Source: Saprospiraceae bacterium
GTDB lineage: Bacteria; Bacteroidota; Bacteroidia; Chitinophagales; Saprospiraceae
NCBI GenBank assembly: GCA_019634275.1
Contig: JAHQVP010000018.1
Span: forward strand, 1-40,764
Direction: 5' to 3'
DNA length: 40,764 nucleotides
Every line of letters starts with the position of its first letter. Within the stretch, counting starts at the first letter, position 1. The translations under genes were made by a program, and so were the position numbers. Positions 6,693 to 15,005 of the stretch are shown one piece after another. The notes below the pieces were generated by a model, which had not been told where the DNA came from, did not search any database, and was given only the letters and a program-made list of their open reading frames with translations.

Positions 6693-8036
6693 TTACTGAT
6701 TGGTAGAAGGCGTGTGCTTTCTAGTTCCAACTAATGATCGTCCGATGCTGTTGTAGTAGAAACCTTGCTCTGCCATTCGATCCAAGTTATACAAATTGCG
6801 TCCATCAAAAATGATTGGGTCGGTCAGAAGGTTTTTCATGACCTCAAAACTGGGTGTTCTAAATACACTCCACTCGGTCAATATGGCCAATGCATCGGCA
6901 TCTACCAAAGCCTCATATTGCTCGCTGGCATAGGTAAGTTTGTCTCCGAATATCTGCTTGAAGTTGTCCATGGCCTCTGGGTCGAATACTTTGACGCTGG
7001 CGTTGGCACGAAGCAGTTCTTCAACAATGCGAAGCGATGGAGCCTCTCGAATGTCATCTGTATTGGGTTTAAAAGCCAATCCCCAGACGGCGATGGTTTT
7101 GCCGGTCAAATTCCCAGAAAAGTAGTTGAGAATTTTGGAAGTGATGATGTTCTTTTGGGCATCATTCGTTTGCATCACGGCATCTAAAATCCGAAACTCA
7201 TAGTCATGTTGAGAGGCAGTGCGGTGCAATGCTTGAACGTCTTTTGGAAAACAACTCCCCCCATAACCAATACCAGGAAAAAGAAATCGTTTGCCGATCC
7301 GGGTATCGCTCCCAATTCCTCTGCGGACCCAATCCACATCGGCACCCACCTGTTCACAAAGATTTGCAATCTCATTCATAAAACTGATGCGGGTAGCGAG
7401 GTAGGCATTGGCCGCATATTTGGTCATTTCCGCAGAGCGTATGTCCATTGTCAAGATAGGATTGCCTTGTCGCACAAAGGGCTCGTACAATTGCCTCATC
7501 AACGAAGTTGCACGCTCTGAGTTCGATCCAATGACTACCCGATCTGGTTTTAGGAAATCATCCACGGCAACGCCTTCGCGGAGAAACTCGGGATTGCTCA
7601 CGACATCGTAGCGATCTGCTGGCAAGTGGTCCCCCAGGACAGCGGATACCTTTTCTGCAGTTCCAACAGGCACCGTACTCTTATTGACTACCACCGTATA
7701 CTCCTCTATCAGTTGGCTCAAGTCAGCAGCTACTTTAAGCACATAGGACAAGTCTGCAGCACCATCGGCTCCCGGTGGAGTGGGCAAGGCCAGAAAGATG
7801 ATGTCTCCGTGAGCAGCGGCTCTGGTCAAATCGGTGGTAAACTCTAGCCTGCCTTGTGCTAAGTTTCTTTCAAAAATGGTTTCGAGTCCCGGTTCATAAA
7901 TGGTGATTTTTCCATTCTTCAACCGATCAACTTTGTTTTCATCGATGTCCACGCACATGACTTGATTGCCGGTTTCGGCAAAGCAAGTACCTGTGACGAG
8001 TCCGACGTATCCGGTTCCTATGACAGAAATTTTCAT
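6693..8036 (-). CDS. ugd: UDP-glucose 6-dehydrogenase
   Basis: The enzyme oxidises UDP-glucose to UDP-glucuronate in two NAD-dependent steps. The 447-aa protein starts MKISVIGTGYVGLVTG, with the NAD-binding glycine motif at once. The residues before it in the longer frame (starting at 8078) come from ATC-repeat spacer DNA and are rejected. The catalytic cysteine is Cys262 in GYGGSCFPKD, and the VSNPEFLREG and WGLAFKPNTDDIREAPS blocks are present. Its product feeds the 4-epimerase at 4691-5758. No Shine-Dalgarno site is visible, as is common in this phylum. Confidence 0.95.
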   Translation of the reverse strand: MKISVIGTGYVGLVTGTCFAETGNQVMCVDIDENKVDRLKNGKITIYEPGLETIFERNLAQGRLEFTTDLTRAAAHGDIIFLALPTPPGADGAADLSYVLKVAADLSQLIEEYTVVVNKSTVPVGTAEKVSAVLGDHLPADRYDVVSNPEFLREGVAVDDFLKPDRVVIGSNSERATSLMRQLYEPFVRQGNPILTMDIRSAEMTKYAANAYLATRISFMNEIANLCEQVGADVDWVRRGIGSDTRIGKRFLFPGIGYGGSCFPKDVQALHRTASQHDYEFRILDAVMQTNDAQKNIITSKILNYFSGNLTGKTIAVWGLAFKPNTDDIREAPSLRIVEELLRANASVKVFDPEAMDNFKQIFGDKLTYASEQYEALVDADALAILTEWSVFRTPSFEVMKNLLTDPIIFDGRNLYNLDRMAEQGFYYNSIGRSLVGTRKHTPSTNQ

Positions 8037-8050
8037 TTGGGATTTTTGAT

Positions 8051-8062
8051 TTTTGATTTTCG
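8051..8062 (+). repeat. Left inverted repeat flanking the four-helix-bundle gene
   Basis: TTTTGATTTTCG here is the exact reverse complement of CGAAAATCAAAA at 8461-8472. It lies within a run of tandem GATTTTT units just upstream of ugd. The pair brackets the gene at 8107-8454. Confidence 0.5.
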
Positions 8063-8106
8063 AGCGTTCAGCATACATATTAACTGCTGCTTACACGAAA
8101 TGAGTA

Positions 8107-8454
8107 TCACTTTGATTGCTTAGCTGTCTTGATCGAGCTGACGGTCATGGCCACAAGTTCATCTGCTTCCTTCCACAGCGTTTCAAAATCAGCCGTCGGA
8201 TTCAATTCTTTGATTAATTCCAACCAGTACATGGATTCGTCTAACTCCTCTTCCACAATTTTCAACTTATAGACAAAATCGGCCTTTGATTTTCCCCTGC
8301 ATGCTGCTCGGTAGTTGGCACCCGCAGATGTGATGGATCGAATCAATTGACGAGCAAAGATTCGATTTGACTCCGTGACATCCAATTTTTGAACGGCTTT
8401 AATAGTCTGTATTGCCAATTGCTTAAGTCGGCCTTTGTAGTCACTCCTGTCCAA
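8107..8454 (-). CDS. Four-helix-bundle protein (23S rRNA intervening-sequence family)
   Basis: The 115-aa, mostly helical protein shows the family pattern: DYKGRLKQLAIQTIKAV, FARQLIRSITSAGANYRAA, KSKADFVYKLKIVEEELDES and WLELI. The family was first seen inside 23S rRNA intervening sequences and is scattered as single genes in Bacteroidota. It is related to the Avd accessory proteins of diversity-generating retroelements, but no reverse transcriptase is present here. The start is a TTG at 8454, and no in-frame ATG lies nearby. Inverted repeats bracket the gene between upxY and ugd, as if it were inserted there as a cassette. Its role is unknown. Confidence 0.82.
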   Translation of the reverse strand: MDRSDYKGRLKQLAIQTIKAVQKLDVTESNRIFARQLIRSITSAGANYRAACRGKSKADFVYKLKIVEEELDESMYWLELIKELNPTADFETLWKEADELVAMTVSSIKTAKQSK

Positions 8455-8460
8455 GAGGTA

Positions 8461-8472
8461 CGAAAATCAAAA
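8461..8472 (+). repeat. Right inverted repeat flanking the four-helix-bundle gene
   Basis: CGAAAATCAAAA pairs perfectly over 12 bases with 8051-8062. It is followed by the related AAGTCTTAAGTCAAAAATAG. Confidence 0.5.
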
Positions 8473-8487
8473 GTCTTAAGTCAAAAA

Positions 8488-8505
8488 TAGACACGGCTTC
8501 GCCGT
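8488..8505 (-). terminator. Possible terminator after upxY
   Basis: On the minus strand ACGGC-GAA-GCCGT (8505-8493) forms a five-base-pair hairpin and is followed five bases later by TTTTT. It lies about 60 bases past the upxY stop. It could end the regulator/wbpA/upxY transcript or act as a conditional terminator in front of ugd. The stem is short, so the call is tentative. Confidence 0.35.
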
Positions 8506-8567
8506 CGATAAGTCGCAGCCACTTGTCGCCTAAAAATTGATTTGGGCGTTTCCGCCACTCATCTATG

Positions 8568-9161
8568 TCACCACCCCTGCCTACTCCACAAGCCTGCTGC
8601 ATCGGACATCTCGAGATCTACGCTACTGCCCATCGGCCGCAACAGCTGCCGATCGATCTCCATGTGCAATCCAATGCCGACGTGATCCAGTTCGACCACA
8701 AAATTTCTTCCATTATGCTCAATCAATTTTCCCCGAACTCCCGTGAGGTTGCCGCCGATGACTTCTACCAATCGGCCGGCAGAGAACTCCAATGGTGCGG
8801 TATGCAAGTCCATCTGCTCTTGACAGATCCTCCTCAAGAGGTCGATCTCCTGATTTGGAATGGAGATGAGGTTGCGTGAAAACCGAATAAACTTAAAAAC
8901 ATGACTGGTCTCTAAAACAGAGACATACTGTTCCTTGACAATGCGTACAAAAACGTAGCAGTGAATGAGAGGCAACTCTACTACTTTACGCTTTCGGGTG
9001 TACTCTCGAACCAGGCGATTAATCGGAACATAGCACTCAATGCCTTTGCGTTGCAACTGAGCGCAAACAAATTTTTCGGATTTGAACTTTGTATATACGG
9101 CAAACCAGCGCGCCTCGGTGGCATGCAAATGATTTTCTATGTCCTGATGTGTAGTCGCCAT
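8568..9161 (-). CDS. UpxY-family transcription antiterminator (NusG paralogue)
   Basis: UpxY proteins are locus-specific NusG relatives that let RNA polymerase read through long polysaccharide operons in Bacteroidota. The N-terminal NGN domain (WFAVYTKFKSEKFV, YVPI, LPLIHCYVFVRI) is followed by a KOW-like segment (GNLTGVRGKLIE). The ATG at 9161 gives 197 aa. I chose it over the one at 9173 because it forms a TAATG junction with the wbpA stop and has GGAGA six bases upstream. In Bacteroides, upxY is usually first in the operon; here it is third, behind a regulator and a sugar dehydrogenase. Confidence 0.85.
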   Translation of the reverse strand: MATTHQDIENHLHATEARWFAVYTKFKSEKFVCAQLQRKGIECYVPINRLVREYTRKRKVVELPLIHCYVFVRIVKEQYVSVLETSHVFKFIRFSRNLISIPNQEIDLLRRICQEQMDLHTAPLEFSAGRLVEVIGGNLTGVRGKLIEHNGRNFVVELDHVGIGLHMEIDRQLLRPMGSSVDLEMSDAAGLWSRQGW

Positions 9162-10447
9162 TACAGTCTCCAATAATGTAAATCAGGATCTACGAATGAG
9201 TACATGCCCTTGATGTCGATCAGCGTCGGCGATCCATTCATAAGTTCCTTAAAATGCTCACTGGACAAGGACTTGTAGGCGTCATGATTAACCGCTACTA
9301 CAACCGCGTCGTATGGTCCTTCCGCGCGTTGCGAAAGTTCGATGTCGTATTCATGCATGACCTCCTCTCCGGACGCATGCGGATCCACGACATCAACTGA
9401 AACGGAGTATCCCTTAATCTCATGAATGAGGTCCGCAACTTTAGAATTACGGATGTCCGAGACATTCTCTTTGAAGGTAATGCCCATGACCAGTACCTTA
9501 CAATCGGCTGGATTTTTTTCTTGTCCAATTAGGTACTGGACCAATTTCTTGGCGATGTGACCTGGTATGCTATCGTTGAGCCTGCGACCAGCAAGGATAA
9601 TCTGAGGATCATACCCCATTTTCTGGGCTTTGTAGGCCAAATAGTATGGGTCTACTCCAATGCAATGACCTCCTACCAAGCCCGGCTGAAAGGGTAAGAA
9701 ATTCCATTTGGTGCCAGCCGCCTTGAGTACTTCGCCTGTATCGATATTCATGCGATCAAAGATGATGGCCAACTCATTGACAAAGGCAATATTAATGTCT
9801 CGTTGAGCATTTTCGATCACTTTGGCCGCTTCGGCTACTTTTATAGAAGAGGCAGGGTATACGCCCGCCGTAATCACAGAACCATATGTAGCAGCGATGA
9901 CATCCAGCGCTTCGGGATCGTTGCCCGAAACAATCTTAGTAATGCGTTCGAGTGTGCGCTCCTTGTCTCCGGGGTTGATGCGCTCCGGCGAGTATCCCAG
10001 CTTAAACTGGCCCAAAGTCAGGCCCGATTCTCGTTCTAAAATCGGCAAACAATCCTCTTCTGTACAACCAGGGTATACAGTACTTTCATAGATTACATAA
10101 TCCCCTTCTTTCAGGACGCGCCCGACGGTATGAGAAGTGGCCAAGACCGGGGCCAGGTTTGGCACCTTGTGCTGATCTACAGGCGTTGGGACGGCTATGA
10201 CATAAAAGCGGGCCGCTGCAAGGTCTTCTGGCTTAGAGGTAAAGAAAATATCCGCATCCAGAAAGGCGTCATCCTCCAACTCCTTGGAAGGATCCTCTCC
10301 GTCGCGCATCATCGCTACCCGTTCCGCACTGATGTCGAATCCAATCACCTTGAACTTCCGTGCGAATGCCAACGCCAAAGGCAACCCGACGTAGCCGAGG
10401 CCAATCACGGCAATGGGATATTCCTTATCAACTATTTTCTGAAACAC
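9161..10447 (-). CDS. wbpA: UDP-N-acetylglucosamine 6-dehydrogenase (WbpA/TviB type)
   Basis: This is a 428-aa nucleotide-sugar dehydrogenase of the UDP-HexNAc group. It has IAVIGLGYVGLPLA, AVPTPVD, YESTVYPGCTEE, GYSPERINPGD, the catalytic Cys262 in GLVGGHCIGVDPYYL, and GITFKENVSDIRNSK. The group oxidises UDP-GlcNAc, or its epimers UDP-ManNAc or UDP-GalNAc, to the uronate. A WlbA-like enzyme in the same locus makes UDP-GlcNAc the likely substrate. The start is GTG at 10447, inside the end of the regulator gene (20-base overlap), and the N-terminus MFQKIVDKEYPIAVIG fits the family well. It is clearly distinct from ugd, so the locus makes two uronic acid lines. Confidence 0.88.
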   Translation of the reverse strand: MFQKIVDKEYPIAVIGLGYVGLPLALAFARKFKVIGFDISAERVAMMRDGEDPSKELEDDAFLDADIFFTSKPEDLAAARFYVIAVPTPVDQHKVPNLAPVLATSHTVGRVLKEGDYVIYESTVYPGCTEEDCLPILERESGLTLGQFKLGYSPERINPGDKERTLERITKIVSGNDPEALDVIAATYGSVITAGVYPASSIKVAEAAKVIENAQRDINIAFVNELAIIFDRMNIDTGEVLKAAGTKWNFLPFQPGLVGGHCIGVDPYYLAYKAQKMGYDPQIILAGRRLNDSIPGHIAKKLVQYLIGQEKNPADCKVLVMGITFKENVSDIRNSKVADLIHEIKGYSVSVDVVDPHASGEEVMHEYDIELSQRAEGPYDAVVVAVNHDAYKSLSSEHFKELMNGSPTLIDIKGMYSFVDPDLHYWRL

Positions 10448-10994
10448 GAGCGGTAGTGTTGTTTAGCGATTCCCAAATTAAAAGTGGTTCCCCCATGAAA
10501 GACTCCCAGTCAATGGACTTCTCCTGATCGTTATCATAAATCAGATAGCGAATTTTGCGCGGTATGATGCGCTCGGCCTTATCGATAAGCTGAACCAGAT
10601 AGTCTTTTTGTACTTCCCCGACCAAAATCAAATCAATCACTGGACTGTCTATTCCCTGTGCAAAGCTACCCGCGAGATAAACGCGATGCACATTGCCAAG
10701 CCGTTCGACCACATTCTCTATGATCTTGTCCAAACCGATATGTTTCCTAATGATGCTCTGCAATTCTGAAAACAAGGGGTGCTCACGGTTGGCCTGAAAC
10801 ATCTTTTTATTGCCATCTGAATGCGCCTTGAGCATGCCTGCTCCTTCCAGGCGGTTAAGTTCCAGTCGGATAGCATTTGATGACTCCCCAAACTCTGATT
10901 CCAAACCACGCAAATAGGACGTAGTGTTGCTGTTGAGAAAGAACTTCAGCAACAACTTGATGCGAGTCTTATTTGAAATCAGCGTATCAATCAT
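10428..10994 (-). CDS. Winged-helix regulator with a nucleotidyltransferase-like domain
   Basis: The N-terminal 70 residues form an ArsR-like winged helix (TRIKLLLKFFLN, YLRGLESEFG, NAIRLELNRLEGAGML). The rest resembles a minimal nucleotidyltransferase with GSFAQG (109-114). The usual Asp-x-Asp metal pair after that motif is not intact: SPVIDLILVG keeps only Asp121. Proteins of this type often head polysaccharide loci in Bacteroidota. It is the first gene of this operon, 43 bases after the metH stop, and a 21-base palindrome sits directly before its start. Autoregulation of the locus is the simplest reading; transfer of a nucleotidyl group is unlikely given the degenerate site. Confidence 0.75.
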   Translation of the reverse strand: MIDTLISNKTRIKLLLKFFLNSNTTSYLRGLESEFGESSNAIRLELNRLEGAGMLKAHSDGNKKMFQANREHPLFSELQSIIRKHIGLDKIIENVVERLGNVHRVYLAGSFAQGIDSPVIDLILVGEVQKDYLVQLIDKAERIIPRKIRYLIYDNDQEKSIDWESFMGEPLLIWESLNNTTARVSENS

Positions 10995-10998
10995 GACT

Positions 10999-11019
10999 TT
11001 GAGTAATAAAATTACTCAA
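10999..11019. promoter_or_regulatory. Palindromic operator candidate before the polysaccharide operon
   Basis: TTGAGTAAT-AAA-ATTACTCAA has perfect nine-base arms around a three-base centre and ends five bases before the ATG of the winged-helix regulator. On the minus strand it contains TAATTTTA, one base off the -7 consensus, so a dimer bound there would block the promoter. Binding by the adjacent regulator is inferred from position. Confidence 0.6.
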
Positions 11020-11037
11020 TTTTGTTTAATGGCGTTC

Positions 11038-14000
11038 TTACTGGCTTAGATCGTTCAAAAAGCTTGCCATCCAGCGCTTGGCTTCGCTCACTGCCATGCC
11101 TTTGCGCTCGGCATAATCCTCTACTTGATCCAACTCGACCTTTCCCAGTCCAAAGTACTGGGCTTCGGGATGTGCAAAATACCATCCACTGACAGAAGCG
11201 GCGGGATACATGGCATAGCTGTCCGTGAGGGAAATGCCAATCGACTGTTGGACGTCCAGTAACTCAAATAGAGTGCCTTTTTCGGTGTGCTCCGGACAGG
11301 CAGGATATCCGGGTGCGGGCCGTATGCCCTGGTAGTCTTCTTTGATCAAGTTTTCGTTCGTCATGTTCTCCTCATTCGCATACCCCCAGTAGTCTACTCG
11401 CACTTGTTGATGCATATACTCCGCAAGTGCTTCTGCCAATCGATCGGCAAGTGCCTTTAGTAAAATGGCATTGTAGTCGTCCTGCTGGGACTCAAAGTGA
11501 GCAATCCATTTTTCGATGCCTATTCCCGCCGTAACGGCAAATGCACCAATGAAATCCTCTTGCTTCGATTCTTTTGACGCGATAAAATCAGAAAGACACC
11601 AATTTGGCTTCCCTTTTGCCTTTTTTCTTTGCTGCCTTAGAAAATGAAGGACGGTGCTTGAAGCTGTCTGGCCATCCCGAGCAGATATCTCCACGGAGTC
11701 TTTCGGCACTGATTGTGCTGGAAACAGCCCGATCACTGCTCTTGCCGTGAGCCATTTTTCATTCACGATTTGCTTCAACATGAGTTGAGCATCTGCATAT
11801 AATTTCGTTGCTTCCGTGCCAATGACCTCATCGGTCAACAGATCAGGGAATTTTCCTCTCAACTGCCAACTCGTAAAGAAGGGAGTCCAATCAATATAGG
11901 GCACCAATGTCTTCAGGTCAATGTCATCGAAAACATGTTTTCCAGGTCGATTGGGAGGAGGCGCAGGAGGCAGGGTTGGACAAAATCGATTGGCTCGTGC
12001 TTGAGCCAAAGGGATGTATTTTTTGCGGGAGATGGCAGCATTCCTTCTCTCTCTGATCTCGGCCAGCCCCTGATTGTTCGATTCAATAAATGTGGACCGC
12101 TGTCCTTCGTCCTTGGACAGAAGCGCAGAAGCGACGCCCACCGCACGAGAGGCATCCAAGACGTGTACTGTAGGACCTTTGTACTGCGGAGCGATCTTAA
12201 GTGCCGTGTGGAGTTTGGATGTGGTGGCTCCACCAATGAGCAAGGGTGTCGTAAATCCACGTCGCTCCATTTCTTCTGCGACGTATACCATTTCATCCAG
12301 ACTCGGCGTAATCAAACCACTCAGTCCGATGATGTCTACTTCTGACGCTATGGCCTGGTCCAGGATAGTATTCATGGGCACCATGACGCCCAGGTCCACA
12401 ATCTCGTAGTTGTTACAAGCCAGGACAACCCCTACAATGTTTTTGCCGATGTCATGCACATCTCCTTTTACGGTAGCCAATAGGATCTTGCCCTTACTGG
12501 ATGCGGCAGCATCGCCTTTGATTGCCTCGAGATATGGGGTCAGGTAGGCCACTGCCTTTTTCATCACTCTGGCACTCTTCACCACTTGGGGCAGAAACAT
12601 CTTACCAGATCCAAAAAGATCGCCCACAATGTTCATGCCGTCCATAAGCGGACCTTCAATCACTTCTATTGGAGAAGCCAAGGCAACTCTCGCTTCCTCG
12701 GCATCTTCCTCGATAAACTCATCAATGCCTTTGACCAGGGCATGGGCTATTCGGTCTGCTACTGCAGATTCTCGCCAGGTAAGATCGCGCTTGTTTCCTT
12801 CCCGCTTATTGCCCTTGACTTCTTCCGCATATGCGGTCAACCGATCAGTTGCATCTGGGCGACGATCAAACAAGACATCCTCGACTCGCTCCAGCAGATC
12901 AGAGGGGATCTGCTCATATATCTCCATCATACCGGCATTCACAATGCCCATGTCCATGCCCGCCTGTATGGCATGGTAGAGAAAGGAAGCATGCATGGCC
13001 TCACGAACAGTATTATTGCCTCGAAAAGAAAAGGAGATGTTGCTGACACCTCCACTCACCTTCGCACCAGGACATTTTTGCTTAATCAGGCGAGTAGCTT
13101 CAATAAAGTTGATGGCATAGCGGTTGTGCTCTTCGATTCCGGTGGCTACTGCAAAGATGTTGGGATCAAAAATGATGTCTGCGGGTTTAAATCCAACCTC
13201 GTCGGTCAGGATGTCATATGCCCTTTTACAAATCGCCACTTTGCGCTCGGTCGTTTCTGCCTGACCTTCTTCATCAAAAGCCATGACCACCACCGCCGCT
13301 CCGTAGCGACGAACTGTCCGAGCCTGGGCCACAAACTGTTCTTTGCCTTCCTTCAGCGAAATCGAATTGACGACACCTTTGCCCTGAAGGCACTTCAACC
13401 CAGCCTCAATCACCGAAAACTTCGAGGAGTCCACCATAATGGGCAGTCGTGCGATATCCGGCTCTGACGCAATCAGGTGCAGGAATTCCTGCATGGCCGC
13501 CGCCGAATCCAACAACCCCTCGTCCATGTTGACATCCAGAATCTGGGCCCCTCCTTCAACTTGTTGGCGAGCCACCTCCAAAGCAGTGTCATAGTCGCCC
13601 TCTTTAATCAATCGGGCAAACTTTCGCGAGCCTGTAACATTGGTACGCTCACCAACATTAACAAAATTCGTTTCGGGACGAATCGTCAATGCATCCATCC
13701 CACTGAGTGTGGTATACGCAGACGCCGGACTAGGCTTGCGTGGTTGGCTCCGCTCAGCCACATCTGCAAGCTGACGAATGTGCTCTGGAGTCGTCCCGCA
13801 ACATCCGCCAATTAGGTTAACAAAGCCGCTGTCTACAAAGTCTTCTAAGAGCGCCTCCATCTCTTGAGGGGATTGGTCGTACTCACCTAATTCGTTAGGA
13901 AGACCTGCATTGGGATAGGCGCTCACATAGCAATCCGCAATATTTGCCAGGGTTTGGATATGTGGACGCATTTCCTTCGCACCCAGTGCACAGTTCAAGC

Positions 14001-14721
14001 CCACTGCCAGTAGATTCATGTGACGAATGGAAATCCAAAACGCTTCTACGGTTTGACCGGAAAGGGTACGTCCACTGGCATCCGTTATGGTCCCGGAGAC
14101 AATGATCGGCAATGCCTTCCCTTTCTCCTCTGCCAATACATCCAAGGCAAATAAAGCTGCTTTGCAGTTTAGCGTATCAAAAACGGTCTCGACCATAAAC
14201 AAATCCACCCCTCCATCAAATAAGCCCCTGGCCTGCTCCAAATAGGCAGTTACCAATTCGTCAAACTGGACCGCTCTAAATCCCGGACGATTAACATCTG
14301 GAGACATTGAAGCCGTTCTATTGGTCGGGCCCAGCGCTCCAGCCACAAACTTTGGCAGATCACTTGTTTTGGAAAACTCACGAACAGCGGCTCTGGCTAC
14401 TTCCGCTGCGGCTACATTAAGTTCGTAGCAAATCGATTCCATGCCATAGTCAGCCTGGGAGATGGTCTGTGCGTTGAACGTATTGGTTTCTACTATGTCA
14501 GCCCCCGCACGCAGGTACTCCAGGTGTATGTCCTTGATCACGTCAGGTCTGGTGATGGAAAGGAGATCGTTATTGCCTTGAAGGTCTTGACTCCAGGCAT
14601 GAAATCGCTCTCCTCTAAAATCAGCTTCCTTTAAGCCATGACGCTGAATCATGGTGCCCATCGCTCCATCGAGAACGAGGATTCGTTGAGCCATCAAGTT
14701 GTGTATCAGCGTTGTCTGCAT
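11038..14721 (-). CDS. metH: Cobalamin-dependent methionine synthase
   Basis: This is a full-length 1,227-aa MetH, which transfers a methyl group from methyltetrahydrofolate via cob(I)alamin to homocysteine. The modules run in order: homocysteine/zinc domain ([10 protein letters not shown]; zinc Cys in [10 protein letters not shown] and [10 protein letters not shown]), pterin domain from about 350 ([17 protein letters not shown]), cobalamin domain with the ligand His756 in [12 protein letters not shown] (E. coli His759), and the AdoMet reactivation domain with [13 protein letters not shown] place the start at the ATG at 14721. A TTG at 14730 would extend the frame by three codons but falls inside the -7 element. 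No B12 or SAM riboswitch was recognised upstream. Confidence 0.96.
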   Translation of the reverse strand: MQTTLIHNLMAQRILVLDGAMGTMIQRHGLKEADFRGERFHAWSQDLQGNNDLLSITRPDVIKDIHLEYLRAGADIVETNTFNAQTISQADYGMESICYELNVAAAEVARAAVREFSKTSDLPKFVAGALGPTNRTASMSPDVNRPGFRAVQFDELVTAYLEQARGLFDGGVDLFMVETVFDTLNCKAALFALDVLAEEKGKALPIIVSGTITDASGRTLSGQTVEAFWISIRHMNLLAVGLNCALGAKEMRPHIQTLANIADCYVSAYPNAGLPNELGEYDQSPQEMEALLEDFVDSGFVNLIGGCCGTTPEHIRQLADVAERSQPRKPSPASAYTTLSGMDALTIRPETNFVNVGERTNVTGSRKFARLIKEGDYDTALEVARQQVEGGAQILDVNMDEGLLDSAAAMQEFLHLIASEPDIARLPIMVDSSKFSVIEAGLKCLQGKGVVNSISLKEGKEQFVAQARTVRRYGAAVVVMAFDEEGQAETTERKVAICKRAYDILTDEVGFKPADIIFDPNIFAVATGIEEHNRYAINFIEATRLIKQKCPGAKVSGGVSNISFSFRGNNTVREAMHASFLYHAIQAGMDMGIVNAGMMEIYEQIPSDLLERVEDVLFDRRPDATDRLTAYAEEVKGNKREGNKRDLTWRESAVADRIAHALVKGIDEFIEEDAEEARVALASPIEVIEGPLMDGMNIVGDLFGSGKMFLPQVVKSARVMKKAVAYLTPYLEAIKGDAAASSKGKILLATVKGDVHDIGKNIVGVVLACNNYEIVDLGVMVPMNTILDQAIASEVDIIGLSGLITPSLDEMVYVAEEMERRGFTTPLLIGGATTSKLHTALKIAPQYKGPTVHVLDASRAVGVASALLSKDEGQRSTFIESNNQGLAEIRERRNAAISRKKYIPLAQARANRFCPTLPPAPPPNRPGKHVFDDIDLKTLVPYIDWTPFFTSWQLRGKFPDLLTDEVIGTEATKLYADAQLMLKQIVNEKWLTARAVIGLFPAQSVPKDSVEISARDGQTASSTVLHFLRQQRKKAKGKPNWCLSDFIASKESKQEDFIGAFAVTAGIGIEKWIAHFESQQDDYNAILLKALADRLAEALAEYMHQQVRVDYWGYANEENMTNENLIKEDYQGIRPAPGYPACPEHTEKGTLFELLDVQQSIGISLTDSYAMYPAASVSGWYFAHPEAQYFGLGKVELDQVEDYAERKGMAVSEAKRWMASFLNDLSQ

Positions 14722-14727
14722 GGAGGG

Positions 14728-14735
14728 CAAAAGTA
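14728..14735 (-). promoter_or_regulatory. metH -7 promoter element (TACTTTTG)
   Basis: On the minus strand this reads TACTTTTG, a perfect TAnnTTTG match, six bases before the metH ATG at 14721. Transcription would start almost at the start codon, giving a very short or absent leader. This leaves little room for a riboswitch. Confidence 0.65.
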
Positions 14736-14992
14736 AAGGGAATCTGCATCAATTTTCGGGTTGTATCCAAGGAATAAAATTTGATGGGTCGATCCGTGTA
14801 AATGAAGCATCCGGATAGTGTTTTCGCCATGTTTGCAAGCTCATGGTTGGATACTTCCTGTCCGACTTGAAAAGATGGGACTTAAGTAAGTCTGCAATTT
14901 TGAACATTCTGGCACACTAAAGGGCTTTTCTTTTGACTTGATGGACACATCGCTGGAAAGGAATTAGATCCCACCACTTAGCCAAATTGCAA
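14736..14992. other. Divergent intergenic region between metH and the 476-aa protein gene
   Basis: About 260 bases separate the two divergent -7 elements. I see no ORF with family character, no recognisable riboswitch and no strong hairpin. It presumably holds only upstream promoter sequence. Confidence 0.5.
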
Positions 14993-15000
14993 TACTTTTG
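14993..15000 (+). promoter_or_regulatory. -7 promoter element (TACTTTTG)
   Basis: An exact TAnnTTTG match five bases before the ATG at 15006. It mirrors the metH promoter in both sequence and spacing. Confidence 0.65.
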
Positions 15001-15005
15001 CAGCC

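Noticed and set aside
8107-8454. Diversity-generating retroelement (Avd-like accessory gene)
   Set aside because: No reverse transcriptase, template repeat or variable repeat was found nearby; the protein fits the stand-alone four-helix-bundle family.
12586-13467. Long open frame on the plus strand inside metH (293 codons)
   Set aside because: It is antisense to strongly conserved metH motifs, shows no family pattern and has no promoter; a shadow frame.
14736-14992. Possible cobalamin or SAM riboswitch upstream of metH
   Set aside because: The -7 element is six bases from the ATG, so this DNA would not be in the metH transcript, and I saw no B12-box or SAM-type core.
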